From Bacteroidetes bacterium UBA7368 (GTDB lineage: Bacteria > Bacteroidota > Rhodothermia > Rhodothermales > UBA10348), in the NCBI GenBank assembly GCA_002469915.1, contig DKOG01000032.1, positions 1 through 19,322 of the forward strand: a stretch of 19,322 nt of DNA, given 5' to 3'. The position numbers and the translations under genes are program-made. The notes beneath the pieces were generated by a model that saw only the letters and a program-made list of their open reading frames with translations, ran no database searches and was not told the origin of the DNA. The number at the start of each line of letters is the position of its first letter. Within the stretch, counting starts at the first letter, position 1. This document shows, one piece after another, positions 1 to 7,038 of this stretch.

Positions 1-1021
1 ATGCAGACATGGAAGAGAGAGTAGGGTGATCTGCTGCTACGACCTTGGCAAATTCGTCTGCTGCCCACTGATAGGCTCCCTCATGAGAATAATTCCAAGC
101 TAACCCATAAACGGATCGAACGTAATACGGATTATCGAACTGATTATCGGTGAAATAACGATAGTTGATAATTGCATCGTCACTTCTGCGCAGTTGATTC
201 AATGATTCTGCCAGCAAAAACGTTGCTCGGTCTTTTGAATCTCCAGATAAGTTGGGCATCTGGCGCTCAAATTCGTTCGCCGCCCGTTCGAAATCATCTA
301 ATTCGTAGTACACCTCTCCAAGGGCAAGGCCTATTCGGTTGGCGAACTCAGTGCCGGGGTAACGCTGGGAGAGGCGTTCAAAGGAGGCAGCTGCATCAGC
401 GTAGCGTCCCAGTTCAATTTCATTGTAAGCGATGGCAAAAGCTGCGCGGGGAGCCGTTTCCGTTTCAGGGAAATCGGTAATCACTTGTTCGAAGTAGCGA
501 AGCGCTTCTATAGTACTTTTTTGTTGAAATGCTGATTCTCCCATCCAATACAGTGCCAGGGCCGACTGTTCGGCCGAAGGAGACCGTTCGAGCACTTGGC
601 TAAGAGTTCGGATAGCTCGATCAAAATCCTGCTTGTCAAAAAAGTACTTCCCAAGAGAGAGGCGAGTCCCAAAGGCAAATGGATGCAAAGGGAAACGCTG
701 ATCAAACAAACTCAGTAGGGCGATAGCCCCATCTTGTCTTCCCAGCGCGAGATACGACTCTGCTTCGTAGTACATCGCCTCTGGGATGCGTGCATGAAGC
801 GGGTTCTCGATCTGAAAAGTGTGAAACCCGTTAGCTGCATTAGCAAAGACGTTTTCGCTGTACAGACGAAGGGCATCCTCAAATTGCTGCTCAGGTTCTC
901 GATTAGCCTCCTGTGCTTGGGCCGACAGCGCGGGAAGCGCCACCAGCATACATAACAACAGGGTCTTAGGAAAAGAAAGCAGGAAATGGACGGGCGCTGG
1001 CCCTCTCATGTTCATTCTCAT
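1..1021 (-). CDS. Secreted TPR-repeat protein (C-terminus beyond window)
   Basis: Reading the minus strand, an open frame runs from an ATG at 1021 to the left edge with no stop, about 340 codons. Two further in-frame ATGs (1015, 1009) follow at once and no clear ribosome-binding site chooses between them. The N-terminus has a short basic stretch, a hydrophobic core (TLLLCMLVALPALS) and an AQA site typical of signal peptidase I. The rest is a string of helical repeats with tetratricopeptide character, for example KQDFDRAIRTLSQVLERSP, TIEALRYFEQVITDFPETE and RYADAAASFERLSQRYPGTE. The pattern resembles periplasmic TPR proteins of the YbgF/BamD type, which act as protein-protein scaffolds in the envelope. 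There is no lipobox cysteine. The exact partner cannot be told. It is divergent from the PfkB kinase across about 150 bases. Confidence 0.85.
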   Translation of the reverse strand, partial: MRMNMRGPAPVHFLLSFPKTLLLCMLVALPALSAQAQEANREPEQQFEDALRLYSENVFANAANGFHTFQIENPLHARIPEAMYYEAESYLALGRQDGAIALLSLFDQRFPLHPFAFGTRLSLGKYFFDKQDFDRAIRTLSQVLERSPSAEQSALALYWMGESAFQQKSTIEALRYFEQVITDFPETETAPRAAFAIAYNEIELGRYADAAASFERLSQRYPGTEFANRIGLALGEVYYELDDFERAANEFERQMPNLSGDSKDRATFLLAESLNQLRRSDDAIINYRYFTDNQFDNPYYVRSVYGLAWNYSHEGAYQWAADEFAKVVAADHPTLSSMSA

Positions 1022-1174
1022 AGACGCGGCGCTGGAATAATCGTGTAATAGATGAACGAACTTTGAATTATGAAGCTCTAAACACATAGCACCGGAGTAC
1101 GTTTCCAAAAGAAGCGACTTCGATGATGGTAATCATGTATCTTGACCGGGTTTTGTTTAAATCAAGGGAATGAA

Positions 1175-2104
1175 ATGAGCGTCTTGGCGGTTGGTACAGT
1201 AGCTTTCGATCAGATCGAAACCCCCTTCGGAAAGCGTGATAAAGCCCTTGGGGGCAGCGCCATGTATATTACCATGGCCGCACGTTTTATGTGTGATGAT
1301 GTGAGACTTGTTGCTGTCGTGGGTAATGATTTTCCCCCGGAGTACAGAGAGGTCATGGCGAGCCGCCAAATTAATCTTGCTGGATTGGAAGTTCAGGAGG
1401 ATGGTCTCACCTTTGCGTGGGGTGGACGCTATCACTACGACTTAAATAATCGTGATACGGTATACACAGATCTCAATGTGTTAGCCACATTTGACCCCGT
1501 GTTGCCTGCCGAATACCGTGATGCGAACGTTCTCTGCCTTGGGAATCTAGATCCCGGAGTGCAAGATTCCGTGTTGAATCAGGTCGTAGATCCTTCTATC
1601 GTTATTTGTGATACGATGAATTACTGGATTGAGCAGACACCGGAAAAGCTAAAGCACATCCTCTCGAGAGTGGATTGTTTAGTAGTCAATGATTCAGAAG
1701 CTCGGGAGTTGTCTGACTCCTCAAACCTCGTGGTTGCAGCCAAGAAAATCCGAGAAATGGGTCCTGAGATCGTTGTAATCAAAAAGGGTGAGCACGGAGC
1801 GCTCCTATTTGCCAATGAATCGGTCTTTATGGTTCCGGCGTATCCCTTGGAAGATATACAGGACCCAACCGGAGCCGGTGACGCATTTATGGGTGGCTTT
1901 GCAGGATTCCTATCAGGTTGCAAGGATATCGATTTGGACTCACTCAAGCATGCGTTAGTCCACGGTAGCGCCGTAGCATCATTTACGGTTGAACAGTTTG
2001 GACCAGAGGGACTGTATGATCTCTCCAGGCCGGAAATAGAAAAGCGGATAGATGCGTTCCGAGATCTGACAACGATTCCGGTGTCAGCGGTCACTCAGTT
2101 TTAG
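1175..2104 (+). CDS. PfkB/ribokinase-family carbohydrate kinase
   Basis: This is a 309-residue sugar or nucleoside kinase of the PfkB family, which transfers the ATP gamma-phosphate to a hydroxyl of a small substrate in the cytoplasm. An N-terminal GGSA motif (residues 26-29) sits where the family binds substrate, NDSEA (172-176) fits the NXXE magnesium motif, and DPTGAGD (230-236) is the anion-hole signature with the catalytic Asp at its end. I chose the ATG at 1175 because AAGGGA lies just upstream and the protein then begins MSVLAVGT, as family members do; a TTG at 1142 would add 11 unlikely residues. The substrate cannot be assigned: the lid region is not diagnostic and the neighbours are unrelated. 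It converges on the next gene with 6 bases between stops. Confidence 0.9.
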   Translation: MSVLAVGTVAFDQIETPFGKRDKALGGSAMYITMAARFMCDDVRLVAVVGNDFPPEYREVMASRQINLAGLEVQEDGLTFAWGGRYHYDLNNRDTVYTDLNVLATFDPVLPAEYRDANVLCLGNLDPGVQDSVLNQVVDPSIVICDTMNYWIEQTPEKLKHILSRVDCLVVNDSEARELSDSSNLVVAAKKIREMGPEIVVIKKGEHGALLFANESVFMVPAYPLEDIQDPTGAGDAFMGGFAGFLSGCKDIDLDSLKHALVHGSAVASFTVEQFGPEGLYDLSRPEIEKRIDAFRDLTTIPVSAVTQF

Positions 2105-2110
2105 ACGGCT

Positions 2111-3595
2111 CTACAGAGCGCGGGCTCCAGGAATCCACTCGGTTTTAATAACCTGGGGATTGATTCGAAATATTTCCGACAGGCGGCGAATCTCGGATTT
2201 ACTGAGGTTTGCCATCTTGTTCGGATCGGCGTAACCCAGATCCTCAAGTAAAAGAAACTGTTCTTCGGACAGATTCGTGATGGCTACCACAGAGGAACGC
2301 GTTGGTGACTTCAGTTCCTGCTCGGTTGTGTTTATTACGAGTTCAGATAGGTTCTGAAATGGCGGTAAAGAAGCCATTGGATTTGGCTTGGGTACTGAAC
2401 TTTCTTCTCCCTCAGAAGGCGTAGCTGGGGAAGGAGCAGGAGTCCAGTGAAAGTGAAAGTCGTCGAGAATCTCATCCTTATTGTACTCAGGATCCGGAGA
2501 TATTTCAGCCATGTGATCGCTCTTCGGTAGCTCGCTCAGGGAGGTTAGCATATCGAACGCATCATCGGACTCACTGTCTGGAATCACGGGCTTAGGCTCT
2601 GGCGTAGCGTCGGTTTTTGTGAGTCCAACGTCCAGATCTCCTTCCTCTGATAGAGGGTCTTCTGAAAATGCTACTGGCACGTGAGGTGCGTCTGATTCTG
2701 CGGGTTTGTCTGAAGAGACGAGATTCGGATCTTTAGGATCGTGATCTTCCCCGGTCTGAGCGTCTCGGGAGTCATCTACCGATCCCGCTATTTCTTCTAC
2801 CTCTTCGTCGGAGTAGGAACGTAAGAAATCAGGGATGCCGAAATTAACTGTTCCGGTAACCTCCGAAAGCTTTGTAATCTCGATGTCCTCCGAATTCTCG
2901 GTCTCGTCGATCTCCTCCGCAACCTCCTCCACCTCTAACACTTCTGGGACCTTCGTAATCTTTGCACTCTCCCTCGTTTCTTTGATCTCCTTGGCCTCGG
3001 AAATTTCCGTGATCTCATTAACCTTCGATGCGTCTGATCCCGGCGATTTTGAAGACTCCTTATTTACGGTTTTTATAGGTGAGGGCACGCTTTCGGGCGT
3101 TGGCACCTGAGTGGCTTCGGGGGGCTCAGGGAGTATTTCAACAATCTCAAAAACTTCGCTAGGGGTATCCCGCTCGTCGGAATTGGAAGCAGGCCCTTTA
3201 GCAGGAGGTATTTCCGTGAAAAGTACCGGATCTCCTTTAATGTTTGATAGCTGTTTTTGGAGCTGATCATTTTCCTCTCGAAGCATTCTTTGTTCGAGGG
3301 CAGATTCCTGTTCCAATATGGAAAGCTCCAGACTTTTCTGTTCCATCTGATCGCGAAGATGGGCAATGTCTGGATCTAATTGGCCGCCATCCCGATGAAT
3401 ACGAGAGGTAGAGCTCTCGTATTGCATGCGCTGCACTTCCATTTTACTGTGTTTCACAAGGCGCTCTTGTTCCTGCACCTCTTCTATACGGGTCCTCAGA
3501 CTGCGGCGAGAAAGCCATATGCCCAAGCCGATTCCGCCTAGAAGGGTAGTCAGCCCGCCAAGTATCATAAACAATATGTCTGATGTTTCAGCCAA
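2111..3595 (-). CDS. Membrane-anchored acidic coiled-coil protein with HHH-like C-terminal domain
   Basis: No named gene is recognised in this 494-residue protein. Residues about 7-28 form one hydrophobic segment, followed by a charged helical stretch (about 30-120) with coiled-coil character. A long acidic, low-complexity linker rich in E, D, S, P and T follows (about 120-430). The last 55 or so residues are compact: they run through LLLEDLGYADPNKMANLS and end in EWIPGARAL. That layout resembles the helix-hairpin-helix tail of the COG3743/DUF4332 kind, which often sits at the end of small anchored proteins, though the usual GIGPK hairpin is degraded here. The start is a TTG at 3595; the first ATG is codon 10, and an upstream in-frame stop rules out a longer form. 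The topology suggests an inner-membrane anchor with a cytoplasmic tail. Confidence 0.75.
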   Translation of the reverse strand: MAETSDILFMILGGLTTLLGGIGLGIWLSRRSLRTRIEEVQEQERLVKHSKMEVQRMQYESSTSRIHRDGGQLDPDIAHLRDQMEQKSLELSILEQESALEQRMLREENDQLQKQLSNIKGDPVLFTEIPPAKGPASNSDERDTPSEVFEIVEILPEPPEATQVPTPESVPSPIKTVNKESSKSPGSDASKVNEITEISEAKEIKETRESAKITKVPEVLEVEEVAEEIDETENSEDIEITKLSEVTGTVNFGIPDFLRSYSDEEVEEIAGSVDDSRDAQTGEDHDPKDPNLVSSDKPAESDAPHVPVAFSEDPLSEEGDLDVGLTKTDATPEPKPVIPDSESDDAFDMLTSLSELPKSDHMAEISPDPEYNKDEILDDFHFHWTPAPSPATPSEGEESSVPKPNPMASLPPFQNLSELVINTTEQELKSPTRSSVVAITNLSEEQFLLLEDLGYADPNKMANLSKSEIRRLSEIFRINPQVIKTEWIPGARAL

Positions 3596-3786
3596 TAAAA
3601 CCGTGATATATGCCTAAAATGGTCGCTTTTTTGATGCCTGAGTGTCGTGGTTTAGCAAAACAATCATATGCATTCCTCTCAAAAATCGGCTCTTTTTACC
3701 AAAGCATAAGGAACGACGGAAAACAAGTCTTCGTTGGCTCCTCCCTGAACGGCCCTTCTTTTGTCCTCTTAAAGTACGTTTTCGCC

Positions 3787-4773
3787 ATGATGAAGAAAGG
3801 ATTCTTAGTCTCCTTTAAGGAATTGATTCCGATACTGTCCATCTTTTTGATGGTTTCAGGGTGCAATACGGACAAAGATAATCGTGGATCGGCGCCTAAC
3901 ATGGTGCTGATTGATCTGGACAAAGGGGATGAAGGCCTTTTACTTGATTATTATTTTGGAGCCTACACTGACGGTGCGCCGCGGATGGTGCTTCACGAAG
4001 AGGACAGTAAGTACTTTTTACAACCGGCTACGACCCTTATTGATTTTCCGAATATTGTTGCGCTCCATAATGGGGCAGGAGAAGACGGAGTCATTACCTG
4101 GGAAGAATTTGAAGCCTGGATTCTTGATTCCTATTACAATGTAATTGATGCTCCAGCATCTCTTGATCGGTTTCGCGACGTCGCTGGCGACTGGAATCAG
4201 AGTGACTGGTTTTCGCACGAAGTGAAAGGCCAAATGACACGCTTTAGAAGGCGACTTTCAATTCCGCGCTCTGCGATTTACGCGGCGCTGGAGGAGATGG
4301 ATCGGCCTCAGGATGCAATCCTGTATCCGGTCGGTACCTCGATAGTCGGTGAGCACCTACAAAATGATACAGTTGTTGAAACGACGGTTATGATGAAGCG
4401 CAAGGATGGGTACTGGGACTATTTCGCGTATAACGAAGAGGGTCTTTTGGCGACTACCGTTCAAAAGGATCCTAATCCCATGAGCGTACCCACGAAATGT
4501 TTAGGCTGTCATTTTGGGGATCGTCAGTTTGAGCCTGAAAAGAGTTTTCCATCTGTGGCGCGCCCCGGGCCGAATGGAGAGAGGCATGTATTTGTACCCG
4601 ATCAGTTTAGGGATAAGGCCGTCCGAGATGCTTTTTCGGAGCATGCTCGTAGGAGTGACACGATTTTGGGACTGTATGTGACGCTCTTTATATCCGACAT
4701 GTTGAATCAAGCCGAGGCTGGTCTTGGAAAAGAAAGCGACCAACAGATCCTGACACGTCTCGGATTTGACTAA
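3787..4773 (+). CDS. Lipoprotein with cytochrome P460-like haem domain
   Basis: This 328-residue protein is predicted to be lipid-anchored and haem-binding. A positively charged start and hydrophobic core end in the lipobox VSGC (Cys26), so a lipoprotein made by signal peptidase II is expected. Residues about 205-250 read as a cytochrome P460 / cytochrome c'-beta type sheet: YPVGTSIVGEH, then MMKRKDGYWDYFAY, then CLGCH (238-242), a CXXCH site for covalent haem c. Around 95-108 the stretch GEDGVITWEEF looks like an EF-hand loop but lacks a proper first ligand. I use the ATG at 3787 because it gives a clean signal peptide; an in-frame ATG at 3610 would put 59 unlikely residues before it. Known P460 proteins oxidise hydroxylamine or bind NO; the substrate here is unknown. 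Confidence 0.75.
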   Translation: MMKKGFLVSFKELIPILSIFLMVSGCNTDKDNRGSAPNMVLIDLDKGDEGLLLDYYFGAYTDGAPRMVLHEEDSKYFLQPATTLIDFPNIVALHNGAGEDGVITWEEFEAWILDSYYNVIDAPASLDRFRDVAGDWNQSDWFSHEVKGQMTRFRRRLSIPRSAIYAALEEMDRPQDAILYPVGTSIVGEHLQNDTVVETTVMMKRKDGYWDYFAYNEEGLLATTVQKDPNPMSVPTKCLGCHFGDRQFEPEKSFPSVARPGPNGERHVFVPDQFRDKAVRDAFSEHARRSDTILGLYVTLFISDMLNQAEAGLGKESDQQILTRLGFD

Positions 4774-4812
4774 CCAGCGTGTTAGTTTCCCGCCAACCTA
4801 ACCCGCCCCATT

Positions 4813-5187
4813 ATGTCTATCGGAACCGTACGTCTTCGCAATGCCGTTTTTTATGCGCACCACGGTGTAATGCAAGAGGAGCATCGTCTGGGAGGGCGAT
4901 TTGAAGTCGATGTCGAAATGGAATTGAATTTCGACAAAGCCGCCAAAAACGATGATCTTTCAAAAACCGTGGACTACGAGCGCGTTTACCGCGAAGTGAA
5001 AGAGATCGTGACCGAGAACAAGTTCTACTTGATCGAACGACTCTCCTATCTCATTGCCCAACGCATCTTGGACAACGAGGACGTTGTTCTCAAGATTGAG
5101 GTTACCGTGCGTAAAGCGAACCCACCGGTGGGTGGGCCCTGCGACAGTGCTGAAGCACACTGTAAGCTAAGCCGAGGAGAAGGATAG
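4813..5187 (+). CDS. folB: Dihydroneopterin aldolase
   Basis: This enzyme cleaves 7,8-dihydroneopterin to 6-hydroxymethyl-dihydropterin and glycolaldehyde in cytoplasmic folate synthesis. The 124 residues match the usual size of about 120. The N-terminal pattern YAHHGVMQEEHRLGGRFEVD is characteristic of the family, with the substrate-contacting Glu at position 22 or 23. Tyr55 in TVDYERVY, the LIERL helix and Lys101 in VTVRKANPP correspond to the conserved active-site Tyr, Glu and Lys. It is the first gene of a tight plus-strand group: its TAG stop shares its last base with the GTG start of the next gene, so translational coupling is likely. No other folate gene is nearby. Confidence 0.95.
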   Translation: MSIGTVRLRNAVFYAHHGVMQEEHRLGGRFEVDVEMELNFDKAAKNDDLSKTVDYERVYREVKEIVTENKFYLIERLSYLIAQRILDNEDVVLKIEVTVRKANPPVGGPCDSAEAHCKLSRGEG

Positions 5188-5678
5188 TGAAGACGATTTA
5201 TCTCATGCGTCATGCCAAATCTGATTGGGATGCAGATTATTCCGGTGACTTTAATCGCCCATTGAACAATCGTGGAAAATCATCTGCCACAAAGATGGGA
5301 ACGCACTTGGTTGATTTTATGAGTGCTCCCGATCTGGTTTTGTGCTCCAGTTCATTGCGTACCAGGCAAACCTATACACTTCTGTCTGCAGCAGCTAATT
5401 GGGAGTCAGATATCGAGTTTGATGATGAGTTGTATCTCTCAACACCGATGTATGTCTTCGAGCAACTTCAAAATTTAGATCAGGCATTGAACAAGGTGTT
5501 GGTCATTGGTCACCAACCGACGACTGGTATTATCGCTTCATCCCTAATAGGTGGAAAATTGGTGGACGTGCCGACAGCTACATTTATTGAAATCGAGCAC
5601 AACTCTGATAATTGGAGTGACGTTGGCATTGGAACAGGGCAGCTTTCTCGGCACATTCTCGCACGAAGTCTAGATTAG
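5187..5678 (+). CDS. sixA: SixA-type phosphohistidine phosphatase
   Basis: This 163-residue protein belongs to the histidine phosphatase superfamily. The signature LMRHAKSDW contains the nucleophile His9 with Arg8, SSLRTRQT supplies a second conserved Arg, and VIGHQPTTG holds the second catalytic His (109). The family removes phosphate from phosphohistidine, classically on HPt domains of phosphorelay kinases, although many SixA-like proteins act on other substrates. The GTG start overlaps the folB stop by one base. Sixteen bases downstream begins the frame of the sensor kinase, so co-transcription with a two-component system is likely and a role in damping phosphotransfer is a reasonable inference. 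No HPt domain is encoded in the window, so the target is not established. Confidence 0.9.
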   Translation: MKTIYLMRHAKSDWDADYSGDFNRPLNNRGKSSATKMGTHLVDFMSAPDLVLCSSSLRTRQTYTLLSAAANWESDIEFDDELYLSTPMYVFEQLQNLDQALNKVLVIGHQPTTGIIASSLIGGKLVDVPTATFIEIEHNSDNWSDVGIGTGQLSRHILARSLD

Positions 5679-5686
5679 ATCTTTAC

Positions 5687-5694
5687 CAGGTAAC
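5687..5694 (+). promoter_or_regulatory. Ribosome-binding-like site before the 5695 start
   Basis: The bases CCAGGTAAC precede the ATG at 5695, placing an AGG about five bases from the start codon. No comparable sequence precedes any in-frame start of the downstream kinase segment (TTG at 5899, 5950 or 6010). This favours 5695 as the original start of the kinase gene. Confidence 0.4.
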
Positions 5695-5865
5695 ATGACC
5701 ATACTTATTGTTGATCATCTGCAGGAATTTCTACCCCTCAGGGAAAAGTTAGCAGAGGAGCACATGTTAGTCTATCCAACACAAAACTGCGAGCAGGCGG
5801 ATATAGTCATATTCCTATCCGTGGATGCGACCAAATTGGATGCTTTGCAGATTTTATTGGATTAA
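5695..5865 (+). CDS. Degenerate receiver-domain fragment, N-terminal part of interrupted sensor kinase
   Basis: A 56-codon frame opens with MTILIVDH and stops at TAA (5863-5865). It reads as the first half of a receiver fold: strand 1 (TILIVD), helix 1 (LQEFLPLREKLAEEH), strand 2 (MLVYPTQ), strand 3 (ADIVIFLSVD) and helix 3 (TKLDALQILLD). The frame continues past the stop with PGCVRLAHAP (strand 4) and IDDLFFEPSNLFQRL (strand 5 and helix 5, compare the usual DDYLxKP). The residue where a phospho-acceptor Asp is expected appears to be hydrophobic, and the acidic pair after strand 1 is reduced, so this would be a pseudo-receiver. The kinase segment lies in exactly the same frame, so I read this as the N-terminus of that gene cut by one nonsense codon. 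A free-standing small protein is the less likely alternative. Confidence 0.55.
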   Translation: MTILIVDHLQEFLPLREKLAEEHMLVYPTQNCEQADIVIFLSVDATKLDALQILLD

Positions 5866-5898
5866 ATTCCCGGCTGTGTTCGACTAGCGCATGCTCCA

Positions 5899-7011
5899 TT
5901 GCAGCAAAAAGAGGACCTCTGGAGCACACTCGAAAACACGATTGATGACTTGTTCTTCGAACCCTCCAATCTGTTTCAACGCCTGCCGTTCATCCAGCAT
6001 AGACACGATTTGAGAGAATCTAGTAGGCTACAGTTCAAAGCCCTTTTGGAAGGTACCGTTGAAGGCGTCATCATTATGGATGCAAGGGGCCTCATTCGGC
6101 TCATAAATGGAGCGGCAAAAAATATTTTTGAATACTCGTCGGAAGAGACCTTAGGCAAAAATGTCAAGATGCTCATGCCTGAGGAACATCCGCGGTCGCA
6201 TGACACGTATGTAAGTAACTACCTCAGTACGGGCAAAAAGAAGGTAATCGGAATTGGTCGAGAGGTGTCTGGAAGGCGGAAAAGTGGCGAGGAGTTTCCC
6301 ATGGATCTAGCCATAAGTGAATATCAATCAGGAGGAGACCGGCTCTTTGTCGGGATTATCCGCGATATCTCTAATCGCCGAAGGTTAGAACAAGAGGTAT
6401 TACGTATTTCCGAACAAGAGCGCAGACGAGTTGGGCAAGACCTGCATGATGGATTAGGGCAAATGTTAACTGGAATCGGCTTAATCTCTCGCAGTATTGC
6501 CAACCGGATGGAGGACGCCGGCTCTCCATTTGCTGAAGATCTGTTTGAAATGACGGATCTGGTACGAGATGCCGATCGCCAGGCGAGAGACATCGCAAGA
6601 GGAATGGTTCAGGTTGAGCTTGATGGGGATGGCATGTCGGTAGCGCTTCGGAATTTGTGCAAAAACGTAGAAAAGTTTTTCTCCATTTCGTGCACGTTTG
6701 TAGAAGACGGAAACCCAGAGGTACCAAACAGTAGTATCGCTTCAAATCTATTTCGCATTGCTCAGGAAGCCGTCAGCAATGCCGTAAAGCATGGAAGAGC
6801 ATCTGAAGTGACCGTAACGATCAAGGGTGCGGAGAATGTCCTTGAGCTGTTAATCGAGGATAATGGTGTTGGATTTCCCGAGACGCTTAAAGAGGAAAGG
6901 GGGATGGGTGTAGATATAATGGGGTATCGAGCTCGCGTGATAAATGCACGTCTTTCCATCCAAGCAGAGCAGGGAAGAGGCACGATGGTTCGCTGTGTAT
7001 TATCTTCATAG
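5899..7011 (+). CDS. PAS-domain sensor histidine kinase with FixL-like haem signature (HisKA_3 type)
   Basis: Numbered from the TTG at 5899 this segment has 370 residues. A PAS domain (about 42-160) closely resembles the FixL haem domain: LMPEEHPRSHDTY with His101 at the axial-ligand position, then IGIGREVSGRRKSGEEFPM with Arg121 matching the FixL arginine that contacts bound oxygen. A dimerisation and phosphoacceptor helix follows, ERRRVGQDLHDGLGQ with His183, of the NarX/DegS HisKA_3 type. The ATPase domain shows the N box EAVSNAVKHG (Asn294), DNGVGF and GMGVDIMGYRARV. The role is autophosphorylation and transfer to the response regulator encoded 27 bases downstream. No membrane segment is seen, so it is probably soluble. 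The frame is open back to an in-frame TAA at 5863 and continues in phase to 5695. The first ATG (6076) would cut into the PAS domain, so the true start is uncertain. Confidence 0.88.
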   Translation: MQQKEDLWSTLENTIDDLFFEPSNLFQRLPFIQHRHDLRESSRLQFKALLEGTVEGVIIMDARGLIRLINGAAKNIFEYSSEETLGKNVKMLMPEEHPRSHDTYVSNYLSTGKKKVIGIGREVSGRRKSGEEFPMDLAISEYQSGGDRLFVGIIRDISNRRRLEQEVLRISEQERRRVGQDLHDGLGQMLTGIGLISRSIANRMEDAGSPFAEDLFEMTDLVRDADRQARDIARGMVQVELDGDGMSVALRNLCKNVEKFFSISCTFVEDGNPEVPNSSIASNLFRIAQEAVSNAVKHGRASEVTVTIKGAENVLELLIEDNGVGFPETLKEERGMGVDIMGYRARVINARLSIQAEQGRGTMVRCVLSS

Positions 7012-7038
7012 TATCCCTCAATCCAATTTATCAGTCGC

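Noticed and set aside
172..955. Open frames on the plus strand opposite the TPR gene
   Set aside because: Their peptides show no family pattern, whereas the minus-strand frame has a signal peptide and continuous TPR repeats to the window edge.
1121..1140. ATGAT-GGTA-ATCAT inverted repeat as an operator
   Set aside because: Only five bases per arm in AT-rich sequence; easily due to chance.
1086..1147. Promoter built on TTGACC near 1142 before the PfkB gene
   Set aside because: No -10-like sequence lies at a suitable distance before the start at 1175.
2835..3110. Ser/Thr-rich plus-strand frame
   Set aside because: It is the complement of the acidic repeat-rich linker of the 2111-3595 gene; its composition is a by-product of that coding strand.
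3610..3786. N-terminal extension of the P460-like lipoprotein from the ATG at 3610
   Set aside because: The added 59 residues resemble no known sequence and would bury the lipoprotein signal; the ATG at 3787 gives a normal lipobox start.
3800..4773. True calcium-binding EF-hand in the P460-like lipoprotein
   Set aside because: The loop has DG and a final Glu but no acidic residue at the first ligand position and no paired second hand, so I mention it only as EF-hand-like.
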